From NCBI GenBank assembly GCA_013112685.1, contig JABFGC010000002.1:2614902-2678901 (forward strand): a stretch of 64,000 nt of DNA, written 5' to 3'. Source of the stretch: Chloroflexota bacterium. GTDB lineage: Bacteria; Chloroflexota; Anaerolineae; Anaerolineales; Villigracilaceae. The position numbers were made by a program, and so were the translations under genes. Each line of letters starts with the position of its first letter. Positions within the stretch are counted from its first letter, which is position 1. The notes below the pieces were generated by a model. The model ran no database searches, was not told the origin of the DNA, and saw only the letters and a list, made by a program, of their open reading frames with translations. Below, in pieces: positions 48,200-57,074 of the stretch.

Positions 48200-50670
48200 T
48201 TACTCTTCCTGACCCTCGTCCTTCGGCTGTTTCTTCGGTCTCGGCGGCTCGATGACGGGCTGTTTGCCGAGCGCAATATCCAGCACTTCGTCCATGTGTT
48301 TGACCGGGACGATCTTGAGTTCGGATTTCGCCGTGCGGGGCAGGTCCACCAAATCCTTAAGATTCTTCTCCGGCAGGATGACCGTCTTCAGTCCGGCGCG
48401 ATGCGCGGCAAGCACCTTTTCACGCACCCCGCCAATGGGCAGGACTCGTCCGCGCAGGGTGATCTCGCCCGTCATCCCGACGTGTTTGAAGGCGGGACGC
48501 CCCGTGAGCGCGGAGATGATCGCCGTCGCCATCGTGATGCCCGCCGACGGTCCATCCTTCGGGATGCCGCCTTCCGGCATGTGGATGTGGATGTCGAAGC
48601 GCTCGAAGACGTCCATTTCGATTTTCAGCGCCGCGGCGCGGGACTTGATGTAGGTCATCGCCGCCTGCGCAGACTCCTGCATCACCTCGCCCATCTGACC
48701 GGTCATCTGCAAGCCGCCCTTGCCTTCGATGATGGCGACCTCCACCGGCATGATCTCGCCGCCGGTTTCCGTCCATGCCAGGCTGGTGGCAACGCCCACT
48801 TCATCCTGCCGCTCCGCTTCGGGCGGGAAGACCTGCTGCGGACCGAGCAGTTTTTCGATCATGTCCGGTGAAATGGAGGTGGGATACTTCTTCCCTTCTG
48901 CTTTCATGCGCGCCACTTTGCGGCATACACGGCTGATCTCGCGCTCCAGATTGCGGACGCCCGCTTCGTACGTGTACTCGCGGATGATGCGCTGCAAGGC
49001 GGCGGGCTCGAGCGTCAGACCGAATTCTTCGACGCCGTTCTCTTCGATCTGGCGCGGGATGAGATAGCGGTTGGCGATCTCGATCTTTTCCTCTTCGATG
49101 TAGCCGGGGAACTCGATGACCTCCATGCGGTCGAGCAGCGGCGGCGGGATGGTTCCCAGCGAGTTCGCCGTCGTCACGAACATGACCTTCGAGAGGTCGA
49201 ACGGCAATTCGAGGTAATGGTCGCTGAAGGAATGGTTCTGTTCCGGGTCGAGCACTTCCAGCATCGCTGAGGCGGGATCGCCGCGGAAGTCGGAATACAG
49301 TTTGTCAATCTCATCCAGCATGAAAAGCGGATTGGACGTGCCAGCCCGCTTCATCGTCTGGATGATGCGCCTGAGCAGCGCGCCGATGTAGGTGCGGCGG
49401 TGTCCGCGGATTTCGGCTTCGTCGCGCACGCCGCCCAAAGAGATGCGCACGAACTTGCGACCGAGCGCGTCGGCAATGGAACGTCCGAGCGAGGTCTTGC
49501 CCACGCCGGGCGGACCCGACGAAACACAGGATCGGCTGGCGTTCCTTTTTCGGTTTGAGCGAACGCACCGCAATGTATTCGAGGATGCGCTCCTTGGCTT
49601 TCTTCAAGCCGAAGTGGTCGCGCTCCAAAATCTTCGCCGCGTGCCGGACGTCGAGATTATCCGGCGTGGAGTTGTGCCAGGGCAGTTCCAGAATCCAGTC
49701 AATGTAGGTGCGGATGATGCCCACTTCGGGCGCCATGGGCGGCATCTGGTTGAGGCGCTCCACTTCCTTCAATGCCACCCTCTTCGCCTCTTCGGGCAGA
49801 GCCGCGGCTTCGACCTTCTTTTTCAAATCCAGCGCGTCGCGGGTGAAGATGTCGCCTTCGCCCAGTTCGTTTTGAATCTGCTTCATCTGCTCGCGCAGGT
49901 AAAACTCGCGCTGGCTTTTATCCACCTCGTTCTGCACGCGCGCGTGGATTTCGTCCTCCAGTTCGAGCACGTCCACTTCCTGCGCCAGCAGGTTGTTCAA
50001 CTGGCTGAGGCGCGCCTTCGGGTCGAGCAGCAGCAACAGGCGCAGTTTGGCTTCATAGGTCAACGCCAGCGACGTGGCGACCATATCCGCCAGCCAGCCG
50101 GGTTCGGAGATGTTCAACGCGAAGACGTGCGACTCTTCGGGGATGGAGCGGGCCCGGCTGGATGCAACGCTCGAACAGATTCAACACCGAGCGCATCAAC
50201 GCCTGCGTCTGCCGGTCTGCTGTCGCCGGTTCATGGACGATGCGCGCGCGCGCCTTGATGTACGGTTTGAGGCGGGTGAACTCCACGATCTCCACACGGC
50301 GGCGTCCCTGCACCAGCGCCGAGCGCGAACCGTCGGGCATGGTCAACAAACGTCCCACTGCCATCTCCACGCCGATGGGCAGGAAATCCTCCACGCCGGG
50401 GTCGTCCAGGTCCGGGTCGCGCTGGGTCAGCCCGATGACGGTCTGTTCCCTAACCTGCGCCTCCTCCAACGCCAACAGGGACGCCTCGCGCCCGACGAAA
50501 ATCGGCGAGACCATGCGCGGGAAAATCACCATATCGCGCAGGGGCAGAACCACCGCCTCGATCAAGCCGTCGGCTTTCGGCTCCATGTTCGGGATGCGGT
50601 ACAGTTCCTCCGTCCGCTGAGAAAGCGTCAGGTCGAAATTATCTTCTTCGGTCCAGTTTGGTTGACTCAT
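48200..50670 (-). CDS. lon: ATP-dependent protease Lon (two frameshifts)
   Basis: The N-terminal LON substrate domain (AVVLPLRDMVIFPRM...), a coiled coil, an AAA+ module (Walker A GPPGVGKT, Walker B LFMLDEIDKL) and the Ser-Lys protease domain (catalytic Ser in DGPSAGIT, Lys in VREKVLAAHRAG) are in order. Two breaks: an extra base at GGGCCC (50150-50155) in the LON domain and one at GGACCC (49512-49517) inside Walker A. Both correct to the family sequence. It degrades misfolded proteins. It starts inside the 3' end of folC. Confidence 0.95.
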
Positions 50671-52018
50671 TTAAAACGTTCCATTCCTTCATGACTTCCG
50701 CTGTCACGAACATCGAACCGGCGGATAATACAATGCTACCATCTTTTGCGGAGGATTCCAACGCGCGCCGCAGCCTCCTCGCTGACGGGAACCGCCGCCT
50801 CCGACTCCAGCCCAGCCTGCCCGGCGAGACCCTGAATATGGTCCACGCTGAGAGCGCGCGGATGGTCGGCGCGCGTGACGATGAGTTTCTTGATCTTCGG
50901 TTTCATCTCCGCAAACATGCCGGGGATGTTCTTATCCTCCGATGCGCCGAAGATGAGATAGACGGGCTTGCCCGGGAAATAAGTCTCCAGCGTGTCGCGC
51001 AACTTGGCGAACGAATCCTGATTATGGGCAGAATCAAATATCACAGGCGGGTCGAGGCGGGCGATCTCGAAGCGGGCGCGCCATTTTACCTGAGAAAAAC
51101 CCGTTTGGATTTGCTCATCTGTGATGGGAATCCCGCTGGCTTTCAATGCCACATAGGCGGTGGCGGCGTTCTCAACTTGGTGCCTGCCGAGCAAAGGGAT
51201 GAATAACTCGACGATGGACGATGGACCATGGACCATTGATCGTCCATCGTCCATCGTCTGTCGTCCATCGTCTATTGTCAATTTTTGTCCGCTCAAAGAT
51301 GTTTCGATCAAGTTGAATTTCACGTCTCTTCCAACCAGGGTAAATTCGCAACGCCTTGATTTGGCTACGCGCAGGAGAACTTCGAGCGCCTCCTCCTTTT
51401 GCGGGGCAGAGACCACCGGCACGCCTTCCTTGATGATGCCTGCCTTCTCTCCCGCGATCAGCGCGAGCGTGTTGCCCAGCACCGCCATGTGGTCGTAGGA
51501 AAGCGACGTGATGACCGAGACCTTCGGCATGACCACATTGGTCGCATCCAGCCTGCCGCCCAGTCCCACTTCAAAGATTGCCGCGTCCACCCCGGATTTT
51601 GCAAATGCCATAAACGCCAGCGCGGTGGTGATTTCGAACGTGGTCAGTTTTTCGATCTTCGCCACGTGCGGCTTGATTTCCTCCACCAAATCCACCAACT
51701 GCTCGTGCGAAATCGGCTCGCCGCTGACCTGAATCCGCTCGGTGTAATCCAGCAGATGCGGCGAGGTGTACAAGCCCGTCCTGTATCCCGCCGCCCTCAA
51801 CGCCGAGGCGCACAACGCCGAAACCGACCCCTTCCCTTTCGTCCCCGCTACGTGGATGATGGGGTACTTCGCCTGCGGGTTGCCAAGCGACTCCATCAAC
51901 GCGAACATGCGGTCGAGGTTGAAGTCCGCCTTGGCGGCTCAGAGGAATGTTTCAGGCTATAATCCACGAAGGAATAGAGGTAGTCGAGCGCAAGGTTGTA
52001 GCGGGTTTCGATGTCCAT
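50638..52018 (-). CDS. folC: Folylpolyglutamate/dihydrofolate synthase (two frameshifts)
   Basis: Mur-ligase fold: HVAGTKGKGSVSA (ATP loop), TSPHLLDYTERIQ, GLGGRLDATNV, and the C-terminal domain (FDSAHNQDSF). Breaks at about 51936 (a base missing after SSEP) and about 50766 (one extra base in GCGGCGCG) are corrected, so the protein runs MDIETRYNLAL... to an end that overlaps the lon start by about 30 bp. A heptamer array (51208-51281) is carried in frame, encoding TIDDGRQTMDDGRSMV. A TACAAT box stands 7 nt before the ATG. Confidence 0.9.
51208..51281. repeat. Heptamer array inside folC
   Basis: Nine to ten 7-nt words (GACGATG, GACCATG, GACCATT, then CGTCCAT, CGTCTGT, CGTCTAT). Same word family as 16766, 23470 and 43985. 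It codes for an Asp/Gly/Arg-rich loop before the strand FIPLLGRHQV. Confidence 0.85.
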
Positions 52019-52025
52019 GATTGGG

Positions 52026-52053
52026 ATTGTAAGGCGGTTTTGAGAATTGTGAA
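52026..52053 (-). promoter_or_regulatory. Promoter of the folC-lon operon
   Basis: TTCACA, a 16-nt spacer, TACAAT on the minus strand, with 7 nt to the folC ATG (leaderless arrangement). A MITE-like element with its target duplication begins at the first base beyond the -35 box. Confidence 0.6.
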
Positions 52054-52060
52054 ATAGTAA

Positions 52061-52181
52061 CTGACCTTACGCAGTTAAGCCCTTTTCTTACCGCCAAGGC
52101 GCCAAGAACGCCAAGAGAAGAGTAAAAGGCGTAAAAAGACTTGGCGACATGGCGTCTTGGCGGTTTACTGCGTAAGGTGAG
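52061..52181. mobile_element. MITE-like element, copy 1
   Basis: 121 bp with 15-bp terminal inverted repeats CTGACCTTACGCAGT / ACTGCGTAAGGTGAG (one mismatch) and flanking 7-bp direct repeats ATAGTAA (52054-52060 and 52182-52188), which look like a target-site duplication. No coding capacity. The interior contains a second inverted structure around gccaaggcgcc/ggcgacatggcg. Copies: 56843-56963 (near identical) and 62680-62805 (decayed). Confidence 0.88.
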
Positions 52182-52203
52182 ATAGTAATTGATGGAGGTT
52201 GCC

Positions 52204-52938
52204 ATGAGAAAAATTCTTCCCATTTTGGCTGGCGGCATCTTGTTTATCTACGGGTGCGGCGCGACCCCAATAACCGCTACTCCAAGCGCCGAGGTTGCGA
52301 TGACATTATTTGTCCTGACCCCCACTCCTCCTCCCACGCCATCACCTACCCCCGAGCCCACGCCTGAGGCTCCGCCGGAGTTTTTCCGCGGCATCGCCCC
52401 GACGCTTGCGGAGTTTACGAAGATCGGAAGCGTTCAGGAGATTTTTGACACAATCATTCCTTACCTGCGCGCCACGGAGCCGAAATTCGCCGATGACGTG
52501 ACGCCGGTGGATGTACAACTAGTGAAAGATGCGCAGGGAAATCCGGAGCGGGTTATTCTTGTGTGTAACGAAGGCGGAGCCGTCAACTGTGTGCCCGTTG
52601 CCTCGGTTCAGGTGGATGGTAAATACGTGCTTATTTTGAAGATCAAAAATGCCGACGGGTCAAACGGCTTTTTCCCGTGGTTTATTGCGGGATATCACCC
52701 TGAGCGGATTGCTTTAGACAAAAATTTTTCTATTATGATAGATAATCCTAAAATGGCAATGAGACTAGTAATCCCTCTTTCCCTTGGGAGTATGAACCCA
52801 AATGATTATCCCGTAATTGACCGGCTAGTAAAGGACAAAAGATATCAGGAGGCAATGAGAGAATTTCAAGAAACCGACATTTATCCGGAGAACTATGAGG
52901 AAATAATACCTGCGGCAAATATTCCAACGAGTAATTAG
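52204..52938 (+). CDS. Probable lipoprotein, function unknown
   Basis: Signal peptide MRKILPILAGGILFIYGCG with a lipobox-like IYGC; the mature protein would start at that Cys. A Thr/Pro-rich spacer (TPTPPPTPSPTPEPTPE) follows, then a domain of about 180 residues with two Cys (VCNEGGAVNCV) that I cannot assign. The start at 52204 is the ATG with upstream GGAGG. It begins 16 bp after MITE copy 1's right target repeat. Confidence 0.7.
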   Translation: MRKILPILAGGILFIYGCGATPITATPSAEVAMTLFVLTPTPPPTPSPTPEPTPEAPPEFFRGIAPTLAEFTKIGSVQEIFDTIIPYLRATEPKFADDVTPVDVQLVKDAQGNPERVILVCNEGGAVNCVPVASVQVDGKYVLILKIKNADGSNGFFPWFIAGYHPERIALDKNFSIMIDNPKMAMRLVIPLSLGSMNPNDYPVIDRLVKDKRYQEAMREFQETDIYPENYEEIIPAANIPTSN

Positions 52939-53012
52939 CATTAATTCCCTATTTTTTTGGGACTGATTTTGTATCAGTTGCATCCCTCATATAAATCGTG
53001 AATAATGGAACC

Positions 53013-53619
53013 ATGAGCCTCAATTGGCGCATGGCGGAAATTCTTGCGGGAGTGGTTCTTTTGCCTCTTATCGTCTTTGCCTTTCTTGCATTTTGGTATT
53101 TTGGGGCGTTTGATTCGTCTTTGAGGAGCGAGCAAGTGCGAAAGAAGATAGACGCGCTTTTTGAGACACAGTACAAGCGCCGAACCCCGCCCGGCGTATG
53201 GGTACATGATGTTGTGTTCGGGAATAATGATAAATATGTCTTCCGTCCGCCGAGGATCGAGGCGGCATACGACAATAAGGGTAAATTTCTAGGTTTTGAG
53301 CTTCATGCGCTTGTCCTTTCCTGGAATCCCGGGGGCAAACTTCTCCGTGTGCGGACGTATACAAGGCGGGAGGCGGATGTGCGCCTGGACCCGGAACGGG
53401 ACAAAAGTTTTGCCGTGGTTGCGCCCATGGACCCGGTACGGAAAAATCCCGTCCGTTGATTCGATCAAAATCGTGACGTCATCCGACGACCCCCTCTGGG
53501 AGCGGCTGTTTTGCGCCGGGGATACCGTAGTCATCCGGGCGAACAAAAAGAGTGTATTTATGAGTAGTCCGGTTGTTCCGGAAAATGTGAGACTTACCCA
53601 CCGGCTATGCGGCACATGA
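53013..53619 (+). CDS. Hypothetical membrane protein (one frameshift)
   Basis: Starts MSLNWRMAEILAGV with one N-terminal membrane helix (LLPLIVFAFLAFWYFGAF), followed by a soluble extracytoplasmic domain of about 165 residues. An extra C at GGACCC (53429-53434) breaks it; correction gives PMDRYGKIPSVDSIKIV and an end at 53619 that overlaps the next start (ATGA). No family is recognised. Confidence 0.6.
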
Positions 53620-54848
53620 AACGAACCATCGTCCCGGCAAGTGTCCTCTTGTTTCTCGTAACCAGCGCCTTGTTTGTCGCCGCCATTTTTTTCCGCGAGC
53701 CGTTTGAGTATGCCTACGCACAACTGTATCCGACTCCGGTGCCGACCGGAGGCTATAACTGCTCCATGAATGTCGGGTGTTGTGAGGGCAATAAAACAAA
53801 GGTTGCGTATTTATCGTGTGATGGAGGAGTCGCATGCAACGAGAATGATTGTCGTCCAGTGGGACAAGGCGCCTGTGTCTATATCGCCGGAAACAACTGC
53901 GAAGTATCCACCTGTCATCCAACGTACTGCTACGACACCGGCGGATTGGGCGGGTGTCCGGGCGGAATCGGCAGTATAGACGACTGCGGCGGCGTCAGCT
54001 GCAATTCGTGCGATGGCGGCGGCGGGGGCGGCGAACCAACGCCGACGGGCGGCGGCAGACGAGCCGCCGCTTGCCTACTGCGGCGACGGCAACTGCGATT
54101 CCCTTGAGTCCTGCTCCACGTGCCCCTCGGACTGCGGGGGATGCCCGGGCACGGTGCGCGCGCAGGCAGTCATTATTTCTTCAGGCGTCAGTTCCTGCGC
54201 CCGGTGCGGGCAGGCACCGATTATTTGTCCGCTACCATGAGGCTGACGCCCAACGTCGCCCCCGGGTCGCAGACTGCGTCCGGCGGCACCTTTGCCAGAT
54301 GGACAGACGCGCCGTCCAGAACGTACACGCTTTCGTCCACCGTCGGCGCCGGATACGTCCTTAAGTACGCCTGCTGGCGGACAAATGCTCCCGTTGCCCA
54401 GGGGTCGTCTCTCACGGCGGATTTGCCCTCCGGCGCAACCCTCACCTGGGACTTGGGCTACACCGTGGGGGCGGCGTGGTATCAGGCACGCGGAGGCGAT
54501 GTGTATGCCGCAAGCGGGCTTGCCTCCCCTGTTCCTGCGGGCGTCTCTCCCCGGGTTATGCTTCAGAGTGGCACGCCGGGACTGCCGGGAGTGGTAACCT
54601 ACGGCGCATCGTATGATTTTGACAGCAGCACCGGCACCGGACGCGATTTGGTCTCCTCCACCGGATGGCTCGCCAACGACACGTATCCGGCGACGGATTT
54701 TTACACCATGATGTACAACCGGTTTGACTCCCCTGATCCCACGCACACGGGCGACACCACGTTTACGGGCAAGCCCGCAAGCGGAACCTACATGGTGGAG
54801 GGGAATCTTGTGATTGATAACGCCGCATGGAATGTAGGGCGGGACTAG
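53616..54848 (+). CDS. Secreted Cys-rich protein (two frameshifts)
   Basis: Signal peptide MKRTIVPASVLLFLVTSALF; a Cys-rich N-terminal part (about 12 Cys in 80 residues), a Gly-rich linker, the module CGDGNCDSLESCSTCPSDC, then a C-terminal beta domain of about 200 residues. Breaks: about 54053-54060 (one extra base) and about 54198-54203 (one missing), after which all three parts join. The CGDGxC...CPxDC module is common in secreted proteins of archaea and candidate-phyla bacteria (general knowledge). Substrate or role unknown. Confidence 0.6.
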
Positions 54849-54922
54849 CCTGGTCGCTTCGCAATCACAGAAGGAAAATGCGATTTTCGAATTTCTTTTT
54901 GAAGTAAAATAATCCCGCCAGT

Positions 54923-55312
54923 ATGAAAAAGATTTCCACCTCACGTAAAGTAAAAGAAGCGACCGCCGACTACAACACCAAACGCAATAAGGTCAAATCG
55001 GCTTTCGTCAAGAAGCGCATTCCTTTTAACGCCAAAAAGATTGCAGCGTTCTGTAAACGCTGGAAAATCTCGGAATTCTCATTCTTCGGGTCGGTGATTC
55101 GCGATGATTTTCGCCCCGACAGCGATGTAGATGTGCTGGTCAGTTTTCAGCCGAATTCAGGCTGGAGTCTTTTGGACCTCATAAAAATACAGGAAGAACT
55201 CGAAGCCATGTTCCAGCGCAAGGTTGACCTGGTCGAAAAGGAAGCGCTTCGTAACCCATACCGTCGCCACTCCATCCTCAGCGGACGGGAGATCCTCTAT
55301 GCAGCCAACTGA
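54923..55312 (+). CDS. MNT nucleotidyltransferase antitoxin
   Basis: 129 residues with a basic N-terminus and the core FSFFGSVIRDDFRPDSDVDVLVSF (GS-x(9-10)-DxD) and KVDLVEK. A 14-bp overlap with the next gene gives antitoxin-first coupling to the HepT-like toxin. A TAAAAT box lies 10 nt upstream of the ATG. Confidence 0.83.
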   Translation: MKKISTSRKVKEATADYNTKRNKVKSAFVKKRIPFNAKKIAAFCKRWKISEFSFFGSVIRDDFRPDSDVDVLVSFQPNSGWSLLDLIKIQEELEAMFQRKVDLVEKEALRNPYRRHSILSGREILYAAN

Positions 55313-55655
55313 ACGAGATGCAGCTTACGTTTGGGATATTTTGGATTCCGCCCAGCACATTCAGGAATTTATGAAGGGGGTTCGGTTTGAAGAATTCCTG
55401 CAGGATAGAAAACTACAATTGGCAATCGAACGCTGTGTTGAAATCATGGGCGAAGCCTCCCGCCGCATTTCTGATGAATTGAAAAATGCGCATCCTGAAA
55501 TCCCCTGGAGTGGGATGATTGCCCAACGCAATGTCCTTGCTCATGAATATGACGACGTCAAACAGGAACGCATGTGGTTGATCGCCACTGTCCATACGCC
55601 TGCCTTGATTCCTGACCTGGAAGCCATCCTCCCCCCTCCCCCGCCAACTGAATAA
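55299..55655 (+). CDS. HepT-like HEPN toxin (DUF86)
   Basis: 118 residues, helical; the RNase/AMPylation motif R-x4-HxY is RNVLAHEY. VEIMGEASRRIS and PWSGMIAQRNVL match the DUF86 core. Together with the preceding gene it forms a second MNT-HepT module, not closely similar to the one at 22189-23032. Confidence 0.85.
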   Translation: MQPTERDAAYVWDILDSAQHIQEFMKGVRFEEFLQDRKLQLAIERCVEIMGEASRRISDELKNAHPEIPWSGMIAQRNVLAHEYDDVKQERMWLIATVHTPALIPDLEAILPPPPPTE

Positions 55656-55658
55656 ACT

Positions 55659-55722
55659 TGCTCGCCACCCTTACCCTTCACCTACTACTCCTCCTTTGCG
55701 GCTCCCTCAAAGACAAACGCGG
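55659..55722 (+). pseudogene. Duplicated 5' fragment of the DUF503 gene
   Basis: 64 bp aligning without gaps to the 5' end of the DUF503 gene at 56562-56625: the first 25 and last 22 bases are almost identical, with a diverged middle. It is truncated after KDKRG. It lies just before the DUF433/PIN-like pair, so that pair sits between the fragment and the full gene. Confidence 0.8.
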
Positions 55723-55772
55723 CTGAAATTGTCCTGCTGTATAATAACTTCACCGGAAAGTGAAGGTACAAA

Positions 55773-56267
55773 ATGGACCCAAACCCATCCCTCAAACATC
55801 TGGAAGAAAGGATTACCAGACTGGAAGAAGAATCACGGCTGCTGCAAAAGGAACTGGCGGCTTTGCGTTCGGAAAAACTCATCCAAACCATGCTGAAAAT
55901 GGATGGTCCCATCCCGCGCGAGAACCGCACCGTGATCCGCGCCGAAAACGGGCTGACGATCAACGGGACGCGGATCACTCTGCATCACATCATGGATGAA
56001 ATGCAGGGCAAAAATTCCCTGAAAAATGTCCGTGACATTTATGAACTAACCGACGAGGAAATGCTGGATATTCTCGATTACATCCATCTGAACAAAGAAG
56101 AGGTGGAGAAGGATTACCAGACTGTTGTGAAATCCGCGGAGGAGAGCAAGAAGTATTGGGAGGAGAGAAACAAGGAACTGCTGAAAACGACCTACCGGCA
56201 GCGAGAGACAACCCTGGCGAAACTGCGGGAATGGCAGGAAAAATACCGCGTGGAACCCAAGGCATGA
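55773..56267 (+). CDS. DUF433-domain antitoxin-like protein with coiled coil
   Basis: 164 residues. A coiled coil (LEERITRLEEESRLLQKELAAL) starts it; the middle LTINGTRITLHHIMDEM...YELTDEEMLDILDYI is the DUF433 helix-turn-helix pattern found in antitoxins, and a second helical tail follows. It overlaps the next gene (ATGA). Inferred to neutralise that gene's product. Confidence 0.7.
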   Translation: MDPNPSLKHLEERITRLEEESRLLQKELAALRSEKLIQTMLKMDGPIPRENRTVIRAENGLTINGTRITLHHIMDEMQGKNSLKNVRDIYELTDEEMLDILDYIHLNKEEVEKDYQTVVKSAEESKKYWEERNKELLKTTYRQRETTLAKLREWQEKYRVEPKA

Positions 56268-56548
56268 AGGTTCTGCTCGATCATCATTTGAAAAAGCAGG
56301 GCATTTTGCTTTGGTCAACTATGGAGGAACAAGGCTGGCTCAAGTTGATAAATGTTCCCATGCTGACGTTCAACGACGTGGGGCTTGCAATTGACAGCAG
56401 CGACCGCGAAGTCTGGCGGTTTGCGCAATCCCAAGGATTGATCCTCCTCACCGGCAACCGGTACAGAAAACATTGCGCCGAACGTCTCGTGGAAATCGTA
56501 ATGAATATTGAAAACTATCTTGGGGTCGGGCGGATATATATTCCATAA
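56264..56548 (+). CDS. DUF5615-like PIN-fold protein (toxin-like)
   Basis: 94 residues: VLLDHHLKKQGILL, an Asp pair AIDSSDREVWRFAQ, and ILLTGNRYRKH match the DUF5615/Mut7-C type PIN fold that pairs with DUF433 antitoxins. The start is placed at the ATGA overlap (56264). The acidic triad is incomplete compared with VapC. Confidence 0.68.
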   Translation: MKVLLDHHLKKQGILLWSTMEEQGWLKLINVPMLTFNDVGLAIDSSDREVWRFAQSQGLILLTGNRYRKHCAERLVEIVMNIENYLGVGRIYIP

Positions 56549-56560
56549 ATCCACCTTCTC

Positions 56561-56842
56561 ATGCTCGCCACCCTTACCCTTCACCTTCGCATTCCCCTCT
56601 GTGCCTCCCTCAAAGACAAACGCGGGCGGATCAAGCCGCTCATAGCGCGCCTGCGCCGCGAGTTCAACGTCTCTGTCGCTGAAATGGATAAACACGACAA
56701 ATGGGACGAAGCCGTCATCGTCTGTGCAATGGTGGGAAACGACCGTTCCTTTTTGCAATCCGCGCTGGGAAATGTGGCAAAATGGGTGGAAGCGAACTGG
56801 ACCGATGGGGATGTCTGGGATGCGAAGATCGAACTTATCTAA
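56561..56842 (+). CDS. DUF503 (YlxP-like) protein
   Basis: 93 residues, the family's length: LTLHLRIPLCASLKDKRGRIKPLIARLRREFNVSVAE and DKWDEAVIVCAMVGNDRSF. YlxP-type proteins are ribosome-associated factors often encoded near rbfA. The first 64 bp after the start codon also occur upstream at 55659-55722, so the original gene was probably split by insertion of the DUF433 module and then restored. Confidence 0.85.
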   Translation: MLATLTLHLRIPLCASLKDKRGRIKPLIARLRREFNVSVAEMDKHDKWDEAVIVCAMVGNDRSFLQSALGNVAKWVEANWTDGDVWDAKIELI

Positions 56843-56963
56843 CTGACGTTACGCAGTTAAGCCCTTTTCTTATCGCCAAGGCGCCAAGAACGCCAAGAGA
56901 AGAGTAAAAGGCGTAAAAAAATTTGGCGACATGGCGTCTTGGCGGTTTACTGCGTAAGGTGAG
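56843..56963. mobile_element. MITE-like element, copy 2
   Basis: 121 bp, almost identical to the copy at 52061-52181 and in the same orientation. Ends CTGACGTTACGCAGT / ACTGCGTAAGGTGAG. Flanked by TATCTAA on the left (56836-56842) and TATCTAA on the right (56965-56971, after one extra G): a different target duplication from copy 1, so it moved independently. It begins at the stop codon of the DUF503 gene. Confidence 0.88.
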
Positions 56964-56973
56964 GTATCTAATG

Positions 56974-57053
56974 TCGCTGCGAGCGTTCGTTGCGAAGCCG
57001 TCTCCCCATCAGGGTGGAGATTTCTTCGACAGAGAAACGCCGCCTCGCAATGA
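56974..57053. repeat. Degenerate TCATTGCGAG palindrome
   Basis: Ends TCGCTGCGAG / CTCGCAATGA, internally gttgcgaag and cttcgacag. It is a diverged relative of 29995-30088 and lies directly next to MITE copy 2. Confidence 0.6.
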
Positions 57054-57074
57054 CGTGAATATCAAGGAGACATC

